Shown in pieces: positions 1-9,360 of a DNA stretch of 64,000 bases. This stretch comes from Flammeovirga yaeyamensis (GTDB lineage Bacteria; Bacteroidota; Bacteroidia; Cytophagales; Flammeovirgaceae). Below the pieces are notes generated by a model. That model worked only from the letters and a program-made list of their open reading frames with translations, was not told the DNA's origin and searched no databases. The stretch is taken from NCBI RefSeq assembly GCF_018736045.1, contig NZ_CP076132.1:2837501-2901500 (forward strand). The letters run 5' to 3'. Position 1 is the first letter of the stretch; each line of letters opens with the position of its first letter. The position numbers were made by a program, and so were the translations under genes.

Positions 1-1
1 A

Positions 2-256
2 AAAAGTTTCTCAAACGGTAAGGCATTAGTGGATATCGCATTAAATGGAATTACTAAGGAAGTCGCTTTAGATGCTAAAGTAAGTGATAACATTATCCTT
101 TTAAAAGGTAATATCGATATGAGTAACTGGGATGCTTTAGGAGCTATCGAAGCACTTAACAAAATCTGTTACGACCTTCACAAAGGTGCTGACGGCAAAA
201 GTAAACTTTGGTCTGATGTAGATTTAGTCATCAAATCAAAGTTAGCAGCTCAGTAG
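2..256 (+). CDS. YceI-like domain protein, C-terminal part (5' end outside window)
   Basis: The reading frame is open from base 2 to the TAG at 254-256, so the gene is cut by the window edge and its start is not visible. The 84 visible residues look like the end of a YceI-type lipocalin-like beta-barrel: a strand ending LNGITKEVALD, a second strand, then DMSNWDA and a final strand VDLVIKSKL. YceI proteins are usually periplasmic and bind isoprenoid or other lipid ligands. GTG at 29 could be read as a start, but coding sense continues upstream in frame, so I treat it as internal. Family assignment rests on the pattern of the last third only. Confidence 0.6.
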   Translation, partial: KSFSNGKALVDIALNGITKEVALDAKVSDNIILLKGNIDMSNWDALGAIEALNKICYDLHKGADGKSKLWSDVDLVIKSKLAAQ

Positions 257-274
257 AAATATAAGCTTTTACTT

Positions 275-323
275 AAAAGCATTGTATGGAAGTTTTTTCA
301 ACCTCCGTACAATGCTTTTTTTA
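275..323 (+). terminator. Rho-independent terminator after the YceI-like gene
   Basis: Arms 275-286 and 308-319 are perfectly complementary over 12 bases (AAAAGCATTGTA with TACAATGCTTTT) and run into a T-rich tract. It lies 19 bases after the stop at 256. Confidence 0.85.
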
Positions 324-509
324 TTTTCTAATAAAAATGTCTTCATTATATGATTATTCAGTCTCAATCATTCTACATGGATTGTTATCGACTTAATTAA
401 TTTTAAAATAACCCAATTACTCATAAATCATATAACAAATAATCAATTTAGTTAGTAAATTTAATAGACTACTCGAAAAAGAGATTAACCTAATTAAGTC
501 GATATTTAC

Positions 510-785
510 ATGGACAAGCTATCAACTACAATACATCAATTAAGACAAAAATCAGTAATGATTTTGGGAAGAGAAACCTTCTTCCACTTTACATTCTGTT
601 TTTGGATCACCTTTTTATTTTCAGGAAATAAATATTTCGTCATTGGAGCTATCACTACTAGTTTATTAATAGAGATGATAGATCTTGGAAGAGATAAATC
701 AAGTAATAGAATCAAATGCCAGAATTTTTTCCGATACATGACTGCTGATGTCTTAGGCATATTAGCAGCCGTTGCGATCACATAA
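510..785 (+). CDS. Small hypothetical membrane protein (91 aa)
   Basis: I do not recognise a family with certainty. The 91-residue product has two hydrophobic segments, about residues 24-55 and 76-90, separated by a basic stretch (RDKSSNRIK). A His-Phe in the first helix and a late small-residue helix (ADVLGILAAVAI) resemble the layout of small VanZ-like or DUF2279-like proteins, which is only a shape similarity. It stands alone between two unrelated transcription units and has its own terminator at 810. The overlapping antisense frame has no coding features. Confidence 0.6.
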   Translation: MDKLSTTIHQLRQKSVMILGRETFFHFTFCFWITFLFSGNKYFVIGAITTSLLIEMIDLGRDKSSNRIKCQNFFRYMTADVLGILAAVAIT

Positions 786-807
786 ATTGATTCATTTGAT
801 AAAAATA

Positions 808-1620
808 TTAAGGAAGTTCGGGAGAGCTTCCTTTTTTATTTTCTTGGGTATAGAATGCTACACCCTTATAATTTGATAAAAACTTAGGCATGCCAAAATA
901 GCCTCTTTGTGCAAACTTCCATCGCATACTTATCAAAGTAAAGGAAAAGAAAGTGGCACCACCAATGACTATGCCCCAATTCCACAGGATATATGGGTTT
1001 CCCATCAAAAAGTATCTAAGGATACAGATAACTACAGTTAATAAAAAAACTTCAACAAAATATTGAATCGACCAATAGTGAAGACGAAATCTAGCTACTG
1101 TTTTTTTATAATCAAAAGCGATAAACATCATCCAAAAGCAATTCATTGCTCCAAATATTGATACGAATATCCATATAATTAAATGTATATTCATTCGAAC
1201 ACTTGAAGTCACTTGTACCTCTGTAAATAAATATGGAAGATCCTTTACAAAATAACCTTCCTCTCCTGTTATTGCATCCAATAGGAAATGAGTGGCAATT
1301 CCTATTAATAGAGAAAGAACAATTTGCAAAAAAGTATAACGCTTTACAGGATGATAAAACTGCCTAAACCGAATTGGACTCACAATTTTTAGCATAGGTT
1401 TTAAATACCATTTGTTGATGTAATAAATAATAATTCCAACGGGTAAATCATAGATAAACACGCCGAGAATGGTATGTCCAGTCTTATCGCTTACTCTTAG
1501 CTCTAAAAAATGCTCAAAATCAGGTACCATACTTCCTATGATTAAAGCGGATACTGATAAAATATGGGAATAACGAAACATAGGCAAAACTGCCATGGGA
1601 TGAGCAATTGGAATAGGCAT
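808..1620 (-). CDS. DUF4184 family membrane protein (copy 1)
   Basis: The N-terminus MPIPIAHPMAVLP followed by SALIIGSMVPDFEHF is the DUF4184 hallmark, a membrane protein family of unknown function with His and Asp residues placed at the membrane edge much as in metal-dependent membrane hydrolases. At least six hydrophobic segments follow, with another charged motif GHTILGVFIYDLP and a HFLLDAITG segment. The start lies two bases after the stop of its paralogue at 1623, so the two are almost certainly cotranslated. No function can be assigned. Conservation of H7, D34, H37 and H49-type positions in both copies suggests they are functionally important. Confidence 0.85.
   Translation of the reverse strand: MPIPIAHPMAVLPMFRYSHILSVSALIIGSMVPDFEHFLELRVSDKTGHTILGVFIYDLPVGIIIYYINKWYLKPMLKIVSPIRFRQFYHPVKRYTFLQIVLSLLIGIATHFLLDAITGEEGYFVKDLPYLFTEVQVTSSVRMNIHLIIWIFVSIFGAMNCFWMMFIAFDYKKTVARFRLHYWSIQYFVEVFLLTVVICILRYFLMGNPYILWNWGIVIGGATFFSFTLISMRWKFAQRGYFGMPKFLSNYKGVAFYTQENKKGSSPELP
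810..840 (+). terminator. Terminator overlapping the 3' end of a convergent gene
   Basis: Arms 810-816 (AAGGAAG) and 827-833 (CTTCCTT) flank a 10-base loop and are followed by a T tract on the plus strand. The hairpin overlaps the last seven codons of the minus-strand DUF4184 gene that stops at 808, so the same bases encode protein on one strand and terminate on the other. Confidence 0.75.
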
Positions 1621-1622
1621 AG

Positions 1623-2375
1623 TTAATTTTTGACCTTTTGCTTTTTTAAAACGCTTCTATTAGATGATAATGAATATTGTGTCTTTAATCTCCAGTACAA
1701 ACTGTAACCAACTACAGTATATAAAAGGCTACCTCCAATTAATACTCCCCATCTCAAATATCCAATCGGATCTTTAATGTGAAAAGCAATGGAAAAGATG
1801 AGTAAGAATGAACTCAAAACTTCAATGAAGTTCCTCCATTTAATATAAAATTTATACTGATGTTTTCTGACATTATAAATATATGCAGAGAAATAGGCGA
1901 TTAAAATAATTGTCCCTATTGTCGTGAAAATATACCATAAGAATATATATAAAGTCATATGTCTTCCTATGAATGAAAACATATCCGTTTGCAAAAAAGG
2001 AAGAAATTTCACTAGATAACCACTTCTTGATGTCAATCCATCAAAAAACAAATGAGATAAAACACCTAAACCTAAAGAATTAAGTACCTGTATAAAACCC
2101 AATGCTTTACTTGTTTTATCTTCTTTGTTCAGGCTTATAACTTTTTTAAAACAAGGATGAATAATCGTTTTGTAACAATAATAAACAACTAACCCAAAAG
2201 GAAGATCAAACAGAAAAACTCCTAAAATAGTATGTCCAAATTTATTACTGATATCGAAAATCAGAAAGTGTTCGAAATCTGGAATAATAGAACCTATTAT
2301 TAAAGCTGTAAATGATAGGTTTCTTCTATTCTTTAAGAAAAAAATAAAAGTAGGGTGTGCAAATGTTAGTGGCAT
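1623..2375 (-). CDS. DUF4184 family membrane protein (copy 2)
   Basis: This is a paralogue of the next gene downstream. It shares the opening MPLTFAHPTFIFF, the ALIIGSIIPDFEHF motif, the GHTILGVFLFDLP motif and a SHLFFDGLT segment, spread over about six transmembrane helices in 250 residues. It starts 33 bases after the miaA stop and is followed after two bases by copy 1, so miaA and the two DUF4184 genes form one minus-strand unit. The pair probably arose by tandem duplication and has diverged strongly outside the motifs. Function unknown. Confidence 0.85.
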   Translation of the reverse strand: MPLTFAHPTFIFFLKNRRNLSFTALIIGSIIPDFEHFLIFDISNKFGHTILGVFLFDLPFGLVVYYCYKTIIHPCFKKVISLNKEDKTSKALGFIQVLNSLGLGVLSHLFFDGLTSRSGYLVKFLPFLQTDMFSFIGRHMTLYIFLWYIFTTIGTIILIAYFSAYIYNVRKHQYKFYIKWRNFIEVLSSFLLIFSIAFHIKDPIGYLRWGVLIGGSLLYTVVGYSLYWRLKTQYSLSSNRSVLKKQKVKN

Positions 2376-2408
2376 TGGGGAACTGTTCTAAAGTTTTTAC
2401 CCCTTAAT

Positions 2409-3380
2409 TTACTGATTACTATTGATAGTATTCAATACAAAATCAATTTTCTTATTCGTCTCCCATTCTACAGGGATCCAATGCAATTTAGTTTTCTTCT
2501 CCATTCTCCTAAACCAAGTCATCTGACGTTTAGAAAACTGTTGTATCGATTTAAGAAGTTCATTTCTCATATCATCATATGAAATCTCGTTTAGGAGATA
2601 GGAAGTGACAAATCTGTATTCCAATCCGTATGATTTCAGTTTTTCTGCATCCAATTGTTGTAATAAAGAATCTACTTCTTCGATCATCCCCTCTTTTAAA
2701 CGTTCATCTAATCTTTTTTCAATCTTAGACCAACGAGTATCCCTATCAATATTTAAAGCAAAATTGTACGTCTCCAATTGGGGGATATTCACCGGGTGAA
2801 TATCAGTTTCTACGTTATATTTATTGAAATATTCTATCTCAATAGCACGCATTAAAGAACGTTGACGATGGGCTATTCCATCAACATCTTTCAATTGATC
2901 GTCATCTAGAAGAGATTTATAATATTCCAACATTTCTTCTAATGTTGAATCTTCAAATTTATCTCTTAGTTGAAAATTTTTGGGTACCCAAACATCTTCG
3001 TATCCTTCGAGTGTGACTGCTTCTATATACAATCCTGTTCCTCCACAAAGTATTGGATTCTTTTTTCTATTGATGATATCATGAACTGCTTCCGTATATA
3101 ATTTTTGAAACAAATAAAGATTAAAATCATCTCCAGGATCACAAATATCAATCAAGTGATAAGGTATTGAAGTGCCTTCGACTACAAAATCCTTCAAATC
3201 TTTTCCTGTACCAATATCCATCTGACGAAAAACTTGTCTAGAGTCAGCACTTATGACCTCACCTTCAATCTGATAAGCCAATTGAGTTGCTAAAGAAGTT
3301 TTACCACTTGCTGTTGGACCGGTTACCACAATTAAAGGGGTATTATTTAAAGAATTTTCTTGTGACATATCAATAATCAA
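2409..3380 (-). CDS. miaA: tRNA dimethylallyltransferase
   Basis: MiaA transfers a dimethylallyl group to N6 of A37 in tRNAs reading UNN codons, which stabilises codon-anticodon pairing. The sequence has the P-loop GPTASGKT near residue 21, the SADSRQVFRQMDIGTGK motif around the catalytic Asp, GGTGLYIEA, and the tRNA-binding HRQRSLMRAIE region. At 323 residues it has the normal length. ATG at 3380 gives MIIDMSQENS; ATG at 3368 (MSQENS) is an equally good start. It heads the unit that continues into the two DUF4184 genes. Confidence 0.96.
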   Translation of the reverse strand: MIIDMSQENSLNNTPLIVVTGPTASGKTSLATQLAYQIEGEVISADSRQVFRQMDIGTGKDLKDFVVEGTSIPYHLIDICDPGDDFNLYLFQKLYTEAVHDIINRKKNPILCGGTGLYIEAVTLEGYEDVWVPKNFQLRDKFEDSTLEEMLEYYKSLLDDDQLKDVDGIAHRQRSLMRAIEIEYFNKYNVETDIHPVNIPQLETYNFALNIDRDTRWSKIEKRLDERLKEGMIEEVDSLLQQLDAEKLKSYGLEYRFVTSYLLNEISYDDMRNELLKSIQQFSKRQMTWFRRMEKKTKLHWIPVEWETNKKIDFVLNTINSNQ

Positions 3381-3419
3381 TATCTTTATTCAAAAAAGAA
3401 TACGAAATTATATAATACA

Positions 3420-3427
3420 CAAATGTA
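3420..3427 (-). promoter_or_regulatory. Candidate -7 element of miaA promoter
   Basis: On the minus strand these bases read TACATTTG, an exact match to the Bacteroidota -7 consensus TAnnTTTG, 40 bases before the miaA start. I see no good -33 TTG at the right distance. Confidence 0.35.
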
Positions 3428-3458
3428 ACACATCATTTACAGAACATTTGCTGATTAA

Positions 3459-5000
3459 ATGTCATTAAAATTGAATATAACGCTTTCTAAGTCCTCAGTT
3501 TTCTATTCAATCAAAAATAAATTTAAAAATTTAGTACTATCTCAAACTAAAAAGGAAGCTGACAGGAATTTTTTTCTTTTTGCTTGTCTAATGACTGCAG
3601 GTGGATTTACGTGGGGTTTACTAAGCATTTATTTTGATTTAGCAAAGCCTGGAATGATCCCTATTGGCTATGTTATATTCAGTGTTTTTAATGTATATGG
3701 ATGGTTAAAATTTAAAAACAAAAACGTCCACAAAGCACTACAAACATTTTTCTCTATCCTTCTCCCCTTTATATTCCAGATTATTCTTGGAGGCGCAAGA
3801 TCTACTGGCGTTGTGATGATTTGGTCTTTATTTGCCCTTACCGCAACATTGGCCTTTTATAAGGGCAAAGCACTTTTGTATTGGCTAACGATTTTTGTTA
3901 TTCTCTTAGGGATTGTGATTATGATTGATCATGAAATTGAATACATTGCCCCTGCTCAGCTTAGAGATCATCATATATTCAATCTATTATTGATGATTAA
4001 TTTTTCAATGATTTCCTCTATGTTATTCTTCCTTTCCAAATTTTTTGTTGATCAACAATTAAAAACCATGGATGAATTGATAGAAACCAATGCTCAATTA
4101 ATTGCTGCGGAAGAAGAAGTACGACAAAATTCAGAGGAAATATTTGTCATGAACGATACTCTTAAAGAGACAAACAAGAAATTAGAAGATGCATATGTCG
4201 AATTAGAAAGAAACAAGAATGATCAGATCGATCAAATTAGTCATTCATTGATTGAAAGTATAGATTACGCAAAGCAAATTCAAAGTTGTTTTTTACCACA
4301 GATGCAACGGTTCAATGAAATTGTATCTGATGGATTTATTTTTTTCAAACCTCTAGATGTAGTTTCCGGTGACTTCTATTGGTTCTATAAAAAAGAAAAT
4401 ATGATTGTGATTGCAGCTGTTGATTGTACTGGACATGGAGTTCCTGGAGCATTTATGTCACTTTTAGGGGCAGAATCATTGAACAATATTGTCATCTCAA
4501 GAGAAATATATGAACCCGATGAAATCTTATTTGAATTAGATACATTGATAAGAAAAAAGCTAAAACAAGAAAGAACAAATAATAGAGACGGTATGGATAT
4601 CGCACTTACAGTTTTTGATACAACATCAAAAACTATTTCTTTTTCAGGAGCGAAAAATCCCTTAATTTATATTGAAAATAAAGAGTTACATCTTATCAAA
4701 GGTGACAGACAACCAATAGGCATGTTTCATCCTGATCAAGAAGTAAAACACTTCACAAAACACACTTTTAATTATACTCCAAATACCTCTTTTTATATCT
4801 ATTCTGATGGTATTCAAGATCAATTTGGAGGTGAGAAATTGAAAAAATTTATGCCAAGGAGATTAAAGGAAACTCTATTAAAACATCACACTTTAAGTAT
4901 GAAAGTTCAAAAGAATATGGTAGAAAATACTTTTAGTTCTTGGAAGAAAGATGAGCCTCAAACAGATGATGTTTTACTGATGGGGTTCAAGATTTCATAA
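3459..5000 (+). CDS. Membrane-anchored SpoIIE-type protein phosphatase
   Basis: The product has six hydrophobic segments between about residues 38 and 200, a coiled coil at about 200-265, and a C-terminal SpoIIE/PP2C phosphatase domain to residue 513. Key phosphatase residues are visible: SGDFYWF near residue 303, the DCTGHGVPGAFMS motif, DGMDIALTVFD, and TDDVLLMGF at the end; the acidic residues of these motifs bind the two metal ions. Such proteins dephosphorylate Ser/Thr on anti-sigma-factor antagonists or SiaC-like proteins. The membrane part has no named sensor domain that I recognise. Two SiaC-like proteins (14647 and 41978) and one SiaB-like kinase (42375) in this window are possible partners. 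It is followed 92 bases later by the MltF-like gene. Confidence 0.9.
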   Translation: MSLKLNITLSKSSVFYSIKNKFKNLVLSQTKKEADRNFFLFACLMTAGGFTWGLLSIYFDLAKPGMIPIGYVIFSVFNVYGWLKFKNKNVHKALQTFFSILLPFIFQIILGGARSTGVVMIWSLFALTATLAFYKGKALLYWLTIFVILLGIVIMIDHEIEYIAPAQLRDHHIFNLLLMINFSMISSMLFFLSKFFVDQQLKTMDELIETNAQLIAAEEEVRQNSEEIFVMNDTLKETNKKLEDAYVELERNKNDQIDQISHSLIESIDYAKQIQSCFLPQMQRFNEIVSDGFIFFKPLDVVSGDFYWFYKKENMIVIAAVDCTGHGVPGAFMSLLGAESLNNIVISREIYEPDEILFELDTLIRKKLKQERTNNRDGMDIALTVFDTTSKTISFSGAKNPLIYIENKELHLIKGDRQPIGMFHPDQEVKHFTKHTFNYTPNTSFYIYSDGIQDQFGGEKLKKFMPRRLKETLLKHHTLSMKVQKNMVENTFSSWKKDEPQTDDVLLMGFKIS

Positions 5001-5092
5001 ATAATTCTTATTTTAGCAATATAAAGTACTATTTGAACTCAATATAGAAATTTATACATACACAAAACTTTTTTTATTTAAGCTTAGTATAA

Positions 5093-6577
5093 ATGAATAA
5101 CAGAACTAAACTTCTTCTATCACTTTCTATAATCATATCCTTATTGTATGGTTGTAATCCGACGAAAAAAGCTGAAAGTTATAGTGAAGAAAAGCAAACT
5201 CCTCCAACCCCTGAAAATGAAATCATCTTTGAATCCAATCAAGATTTAGAAGACATCAAAAAGAGAGGTAAACTAATCGCTTTAACAGCCTATAGTTCAA
5301 CATCCTATTACCTTTACAAAGGTCAAACTATGGGCTATGAATTTGAATTATTAAAACGATTGGCAGAAGACCTTGAAGTTGACCTAAAGGTTATTGTAAA
5401 AACCAATACCGATAGTTTAAGAAATGCACTACTAAAAGGTGAAGGCGATATTATTGCCTATGGTTTAGCCATTACAAAAGATCGCCAAGAAATAGTTGAT
5501 TTTACTTCTCCATTAATGCAAGTGAAGCAAGTATTGGTTCAGCGTAAACCAAAAAATTGGAAATCCTTACCACTTCATAAAATTGATAAACATGTGATTA
5601 GAAATGTGGTCGATTTGAAGGATAAAGAAGTACATGTTAGAGAAAATACCCCATATCAATTGCGCCTAGAAAATCTAGAAAACGAAATGGGTGAAGATAT
5701 AAAAATCGTTCTTGAAGGAAAAAACGTATCTACAGAAGAACTTATTCATAGAGTTGCTGAGGGACAAATTGATTATACCATAGCAGATGAAAACATTGCT
5801 AAGGTAAACAATACTTACTACCCTCACTTAGATACTAAAACTGAAATAAGTTTTCCTCAACGTATAGCATGGGCTACTAGAAAGCAATCTCCCCTTCTTA
5901 GAGAATCGGTAAGTCATTGGTTGGATTCTATGAAGAAAACGACCGATTATTATGTGATTTATAACAAGTACTTCAAGAACACAAGAGCACAATCGAAGCG
6001 TTTTGATAGTAAATTCTTTAATACTGTAGAACATAGAGGTTTACTTTCTAAGTACGATCAAATCATAAAAGAACAAGCAGATATTATTGGTTGGGATTGG
6101 CGTTTATTGGCTTCTTTAGTTTATCAGGAGTCAAGATTTGATCCTCACGCTAAATCGTGGGTTGGTGCTGTTGGACTTATGCAACTTATGCCTGCAACAG
6201 CAAAACAGTTTGGTGCACACAACCCAAGAGATCCTCATCAAAATGTTAAAGCGGGAACAAAATACCTTAAATTCCTTGAGAAATATTGGGATGAAATTGA
6301 GGACGAAGATGAACGTGTAAAATTCATGTTGGCTTCCTACAATGCAGGACAAGGACATGTGAAAGATGCTCAACGTCTAGCGGCAAAATTCAACCACGAC
6401 CCTAACGTATGGGATGGTAATGTAGAAAAATACATGCTTCTGAAGAGTCATAAACAATACTACAGAGACGAAGTCGTCAAGTTTGGTTATGCACGCGGTA
6501 AGGAACCTGTAAACTACGTTCAGAGTATATTAGGGAGGTATAAAAGATATATCGAATTACTCAGCATTGAGAAATAA
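5093..6577 (+). CDS. MltF-like membrane-bound lytic murein transglycosylase lipoprotein
   Basis: The enzyme cleaves the MurNAc-GlcNAc bond of peptidoglycan, releasing anhydromuropeptides. A lipoprotein signal ends at LLYGC with Cys21 as the lipid site. Residues about 55-290 form a periplasmic solute-binding (SBP_bac_3) domain, and about 325-480 a soluble lytic transglycosylase domain. Glu346 in YQESRFDP is the expected catalytic acid, followed by GAVGLMQLMPATA and FMLASYNAGQGHV. The order and length (494 residues) match MltF, where the solute-binding-like domain regulates the catalytic one. The gene ends in a strong terminator at 6582. Confidence 0.93.
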   Translation: MNNRTKLLLSLSIIISLLYGCNPTKKAESYSEEKQTPPTPENEIIFESNQDLEDIKKRGKLIALTAYSSTSYYLYKGQTMGYEFELLKRLAEDLEVDLKVIVKTNTDSLRNALLKGEGDIIAYGLAITKDRQEIVDFTSPLMQVKQVLVQRKPKNWKSLPLHKIDKHVIRNVVDLKDKEVHVRENTPYQLRLENLENEMGEDIKIVLEGKNVSTEELIHRVAEGQIDYTIADENIAKVNNTYYPHLDTKTEISFPQRIAWATRKQSPLLRESVSHWLDSMKKTTDYYVIYNKYFKNTRAQSKRFDSKFFNTVEHRGLLSKYDQIIKEQADIIGWDWRLLASLVYQESRFDPHAKSWVGAVGLMQLMPATAKQFGAHNPRDPHQNVKAGTKYLKFLEKYWDEIEDEDERVKFMLASYNAGQGHVKDAQRLAAKFNHDPNVWDGNVEKYMLLKSHKQYYRDEVVKFGYARGKEPVNYVQSILGRYKRYIELLSIEK

Positions 6578-6581
6578 CATC

Positions 6582-6616
6582 AAAAAGCATCTTAATTTGT
6601 TAAGATGCTTTTTTTA
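6582..6616 (+). terminator. Strong rho-independent terminator
   Basis: A perfect 14-base stem (6582-6595 with 6600-6613) with loop TTTG closes five bases after the MltF-like stop and ends in a run of T. Confidence 0.93.
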
Positions 6617-6857
6617 TGACTAGAATCATCTTAGATGATAAATCACTTACTATTAGATATTTATACAACTAGGAGGATTAATTTCAACATTTTTCATTAA
6701 TGTAAATTATACACTTTTTAATTATTAAGTTTAAATCCTCCCTTTTTATTCTTAATTTTGTGCGAAAATATAAATCTTGTATGTATCCTTCTGGGGTATA
6801 TAAATGAGTCCACATACTAAATTTTGACTTCAAGATCTGAAATTGTCCACAACAACA

Positions 6858-9269
6858 ATGACAACAAAGCAAAATATAAACTACAAGTTCACTAAGGAAG
6901 AAGTTCTTCAGGATTTAAGAATAGCCTTAGAGAGTAGACATGCCAGTTTAATTGGTAGAAAAGAAGTGTTTATGGGGAAAGCAAAATTTGGCATCTTTGG
7001 TGATGGTAAAGAAGTTCCTCAATTAGCAATGGCCAAGTTTTTCCAAAATGGAGACTTTAGATCGGGATATTATCGTGATCAAACTTTTATGTTTGCAATT
7101 GGTCAATTATCTATACAAGAATTTTATGCTCAGCTTTACGCTCATACAGATGTAGAAGCTGATCCATCAAGTGCTGGTAGATGTATGAATGCTCACTTCT
7201 CTACTCGTAGTTTAAATGATGATGGTTCTTGGAAAAATCTAACTCAACAAAAAAATTCTAGTTCAGATATATCGTGTACTGCTGGTCAAATGCCACGTTT
7301 AGTTGGACTGGCTTATGCATCAAAACTTTACCGTGACAATAAAGAGTTAAATGGTAGCGAAGTTGCTAGTAATTTCTCTGTAAACGGTAATGAGGTTGCT
7401 TTTGGTACAATAGGAAACGCTTCATCAGCTGAAGGAATGTTCTTTGAAGCAATCAATGCTGCAGGTGTTTTAAATATTCCTATGATCACATCTATTTGGG
7501 ATGATGGTTTTGGAATCTCTGTGCCCAATGAATATCAGATGACCAAAAATGATGTATCTGCTGCTTTGGCAGGTTTTCAAAAGGAAAATGATACAAATGG
7601 TCTTGAAATATTTACGGTGAATGCTTGGGACTACCCTGCCTTAATCAATACATATAAGAAAGCGGTAGATGCTGCAAGAAAAAATCATACTCCTGCCCTA
7701 ATTCATGTTAAAGAAGTAACACAGCCACAAGGTCACTCTACTTCTGGATCTCATGAAAGATATAAATCAGAAGAACGATTAAAATGGGAAACTGAGTATG
7801 ATTGTATTAAAAAAATGAAAGAGTGGGTTCTTGAGGAAGGTTTTGCCACTCAAGAAGAAATTGATGCCATTGATAAAGAAGCTTTAGATAAAGTTAAATC
7901 ACAACGTAAAGCAGCTTGGGACGCTTTCAAAGATTCAATGAAAGGTGATCATCAAACAGCTTTAGAGTTGATGAAAAGAGCCACAAATGCTGTCCCTCAA
8001 AATAATGAGATCTTAAGGTTATCTAAAGAACTTCAAAAAACAATCAACCCAATACGAAAAGACGCAATCGTTGTAATCAAAAAAGCACTTAGAGAGCTTC
8101 GTTTTGAAAATCTTGGTATTCAAGATGATATGCGTGATTGGTTGAAACAAGTAAAAGAAGAAAATTACGAAAGGTATAGTAGCTATTTATACAGTGAGTC
8201 TGAAGAAGCTGCTTTAAAAGTTAAAGAAGTTACTCCTGAGTATAACTCTAACTCTCCTATGGTGGATGGGCGTGAGATTATGCAAGCTACTTTTGATAAA
8301 ATCTTTGAAAACGATCCAAGAGTGTTTGCTATTGGTGAAGATGTAGGTAAAATTGGTGATGTCAACCAAGGTTTTGCTGGGCTTCAAGATAAATACTCTG
8401 AGACAAGAATCACAGACACAGGCATTCGTGAAACAACTATTGTTGGACAAGGTGTAGGAGCAGCATTGAGAGGTTTAAAACCAATTGTTGAAATTCAATA
8501 CTTGGATTATATCTATTATGCTTTATCGACTTTAACTGACGATTTGGCTTGTCTACAATACAGAACAAAAGGTGGGCAGAAAGCTCCACTAATAATTAGA
8601 ACTAGAGGTCATAGATTGGAAGGTGTTTGGCACTCAGGTTCTCCTATTGCTGCACTTTTAAACAGTATTCGTGGTATTAACTTCTTAGTACCAAGAAATA
8701 TGACTCGTGCCGCTGGTTTCTATAATACCATGCTTAAATCTGATGAACCTGCTCTAATTATTGAGTGTCTAAATGGTTACAGATTAAAAGAGAAAATGCC
8801 AGAAAACTTAGAGGAAATTTGTACTCCTCTTGGTGTTCCTGAAACTATTCGCGAAGGAGCTGATGTAACAATCGTTACTTACGGCTCTATGTGTAGAATT
8901 GTGATGGAAGCAGCTGATCATTTAGCAAAAGTGGGTATTCAAGTAGAAGTAATTGATGTTCAATCGTTACTACCGTTTGATATTAATCACAGTATTGTTG
9001 AGTCAATTAAGAAAACAAACCGTGTTATTTTTGCTGACGAGGACATGCCTGGCGGAACTACTGGCTATATGATGCAAAAAGTGGTTGACGAGCAAGGTGC
9101 ATACAACTATTTAGATTCTAAACCTGTTTGTATCGCAGCTCAACCTCATAGACCTGCATATGCTTCAGATGGAGATTACTTCTCTAAACCAAATGCAGAA
9201 GATATTTTCGAAGCAGCTTACTCTATCATGAGTGAAGTGGATCCAGTGAAATTCCCTGAGATTTATTAA
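6858..9269 (+). CDS. 2-oxoacid dehydrogenase E1, fused alpha and beta subunits
   Basis: This is a single-chain E1 of the pyruvate/branched-chain 2-oxoacid dehydrogenase type, which decarboxylates the 2-oxoacid with thiamine diphosphate and passes the acyl group to lipoylated E2. The alpha-like half occupies about residues 1-420 and the beta-like half starts near 470 (FAIGEDVGKIGDV, TDTGIRETTIVGQG, PHRPAYASDG). The cofactor motif of the alpha half reads GNASSAEG where GDG or GDA is usual, with Asn187 replacing the metal-binding Asp, and the second motif reads WDDGFGIS. I start it at ATG 6858; TTG 6843 is possible. Fused forms are known in Bacteroidota. The actual substrate cannot be read from sequence. 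No E2 or E3 gene is near. Confidence 0.9.
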   Translation: MTTKQNINYKFTKEEVLQDLRIALESRHASLIGRKEVFMGKAKFGIFGDGKEVPQLAMAKFFQNGDFRSGYYRDQTFMFAIGQLSIQEFYAQLYAHTDVEADPSSAGRCMNAHFSTRSLNDDGSWKNLTQQKNSSSDISCTAGQMPRLVGLAYASKLYRDNKELNGSEVASNFSVNGNEVAFGTIGNASSAEGMFFEAINAAGVLNIPMITSIWDDGFGISVPNEYQMTKNDVSAALAGFQKENDTNGLEIFTVNAWDYPALINTYKKAVDAARKNHTPALIHVKEVTQPQGHSTSGSHERYKSEERLKWETEYDCIKKMKEWVLEEGFATQEEIDAIDKEALDKVKSQRKAAWDAFKDSMKGDHQTALELMKRATNAVPQNNEILRLSKELQKTINPIRKDAIVVIKKALRELRFENLGIQDDMRDWLKQVKEENYERYSSYLYSESEEAALKVKEVTPEYNSNSPMVDGREIMQATFDKIFENDPRVFAIGEDVGKIGDVNQGFAGLQDKYSETRITDTGIRETTIVGQGVGAALRGLKPIVEIQYLDYIYYALSTLTDDLACLQYRTKGGQKAPLIIRTRGHRLEGVWHSGSPIAALLNSIRGINFLVPRNMTRAAGFYNTMLKSDEPALIIECLNGYRLKEKMPENLEEICTPLGVPETIREGADVTIVTYGSMCRIVMEAADHLAKVGIQVEVIDVQSLLPFDINHSIVESIKKTNRVIFADEDMPGGTTGYMMQKVVDEQGAYNYLDSKPVCIAAQPHRPAYASDGDYFSKPNAEDIFEAAYSIMSEVDPVKFPEIY

Positions 9270-9292
9270 TGTAATTATATGACTAAAAATAT

Positions 9293-9331
9293 AAAGCCCT
9301 CATTTCTTAATTGAAGTGAGGGCTTTTTACA
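9293..9331 (+). terminator. Terminator after the E1 gene
   Basis: AAAGCCCTCA (9293-9302) pairs with TGAGGGCTTT (9317-9326) and is followed by more T. It lies 23 bases after the stop. Confidence 0.9.
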
Positions 9332-9360
9332 TAAAAAAAACCACTCAAATGAGTGGTTTA
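9331..9360 (-). terminator. Second hairpin terminator, best read on the minus strand
   Basis: AAACCACTC (9338-9346) pairs with GAGTGGTTT (9351-9359) over a four-base loop. On the minus strand the stem is followed by an uninterrupted U run, so it should end transcripts coming from the operon that stops at 9510. Confidence 0.8.

Noticed and set aside
8214-8450. Minus-strand ORF of 78 codons inside the E1 gene
   Set aside because: Lies opposite conserved E1 beta residues; shadow frame.
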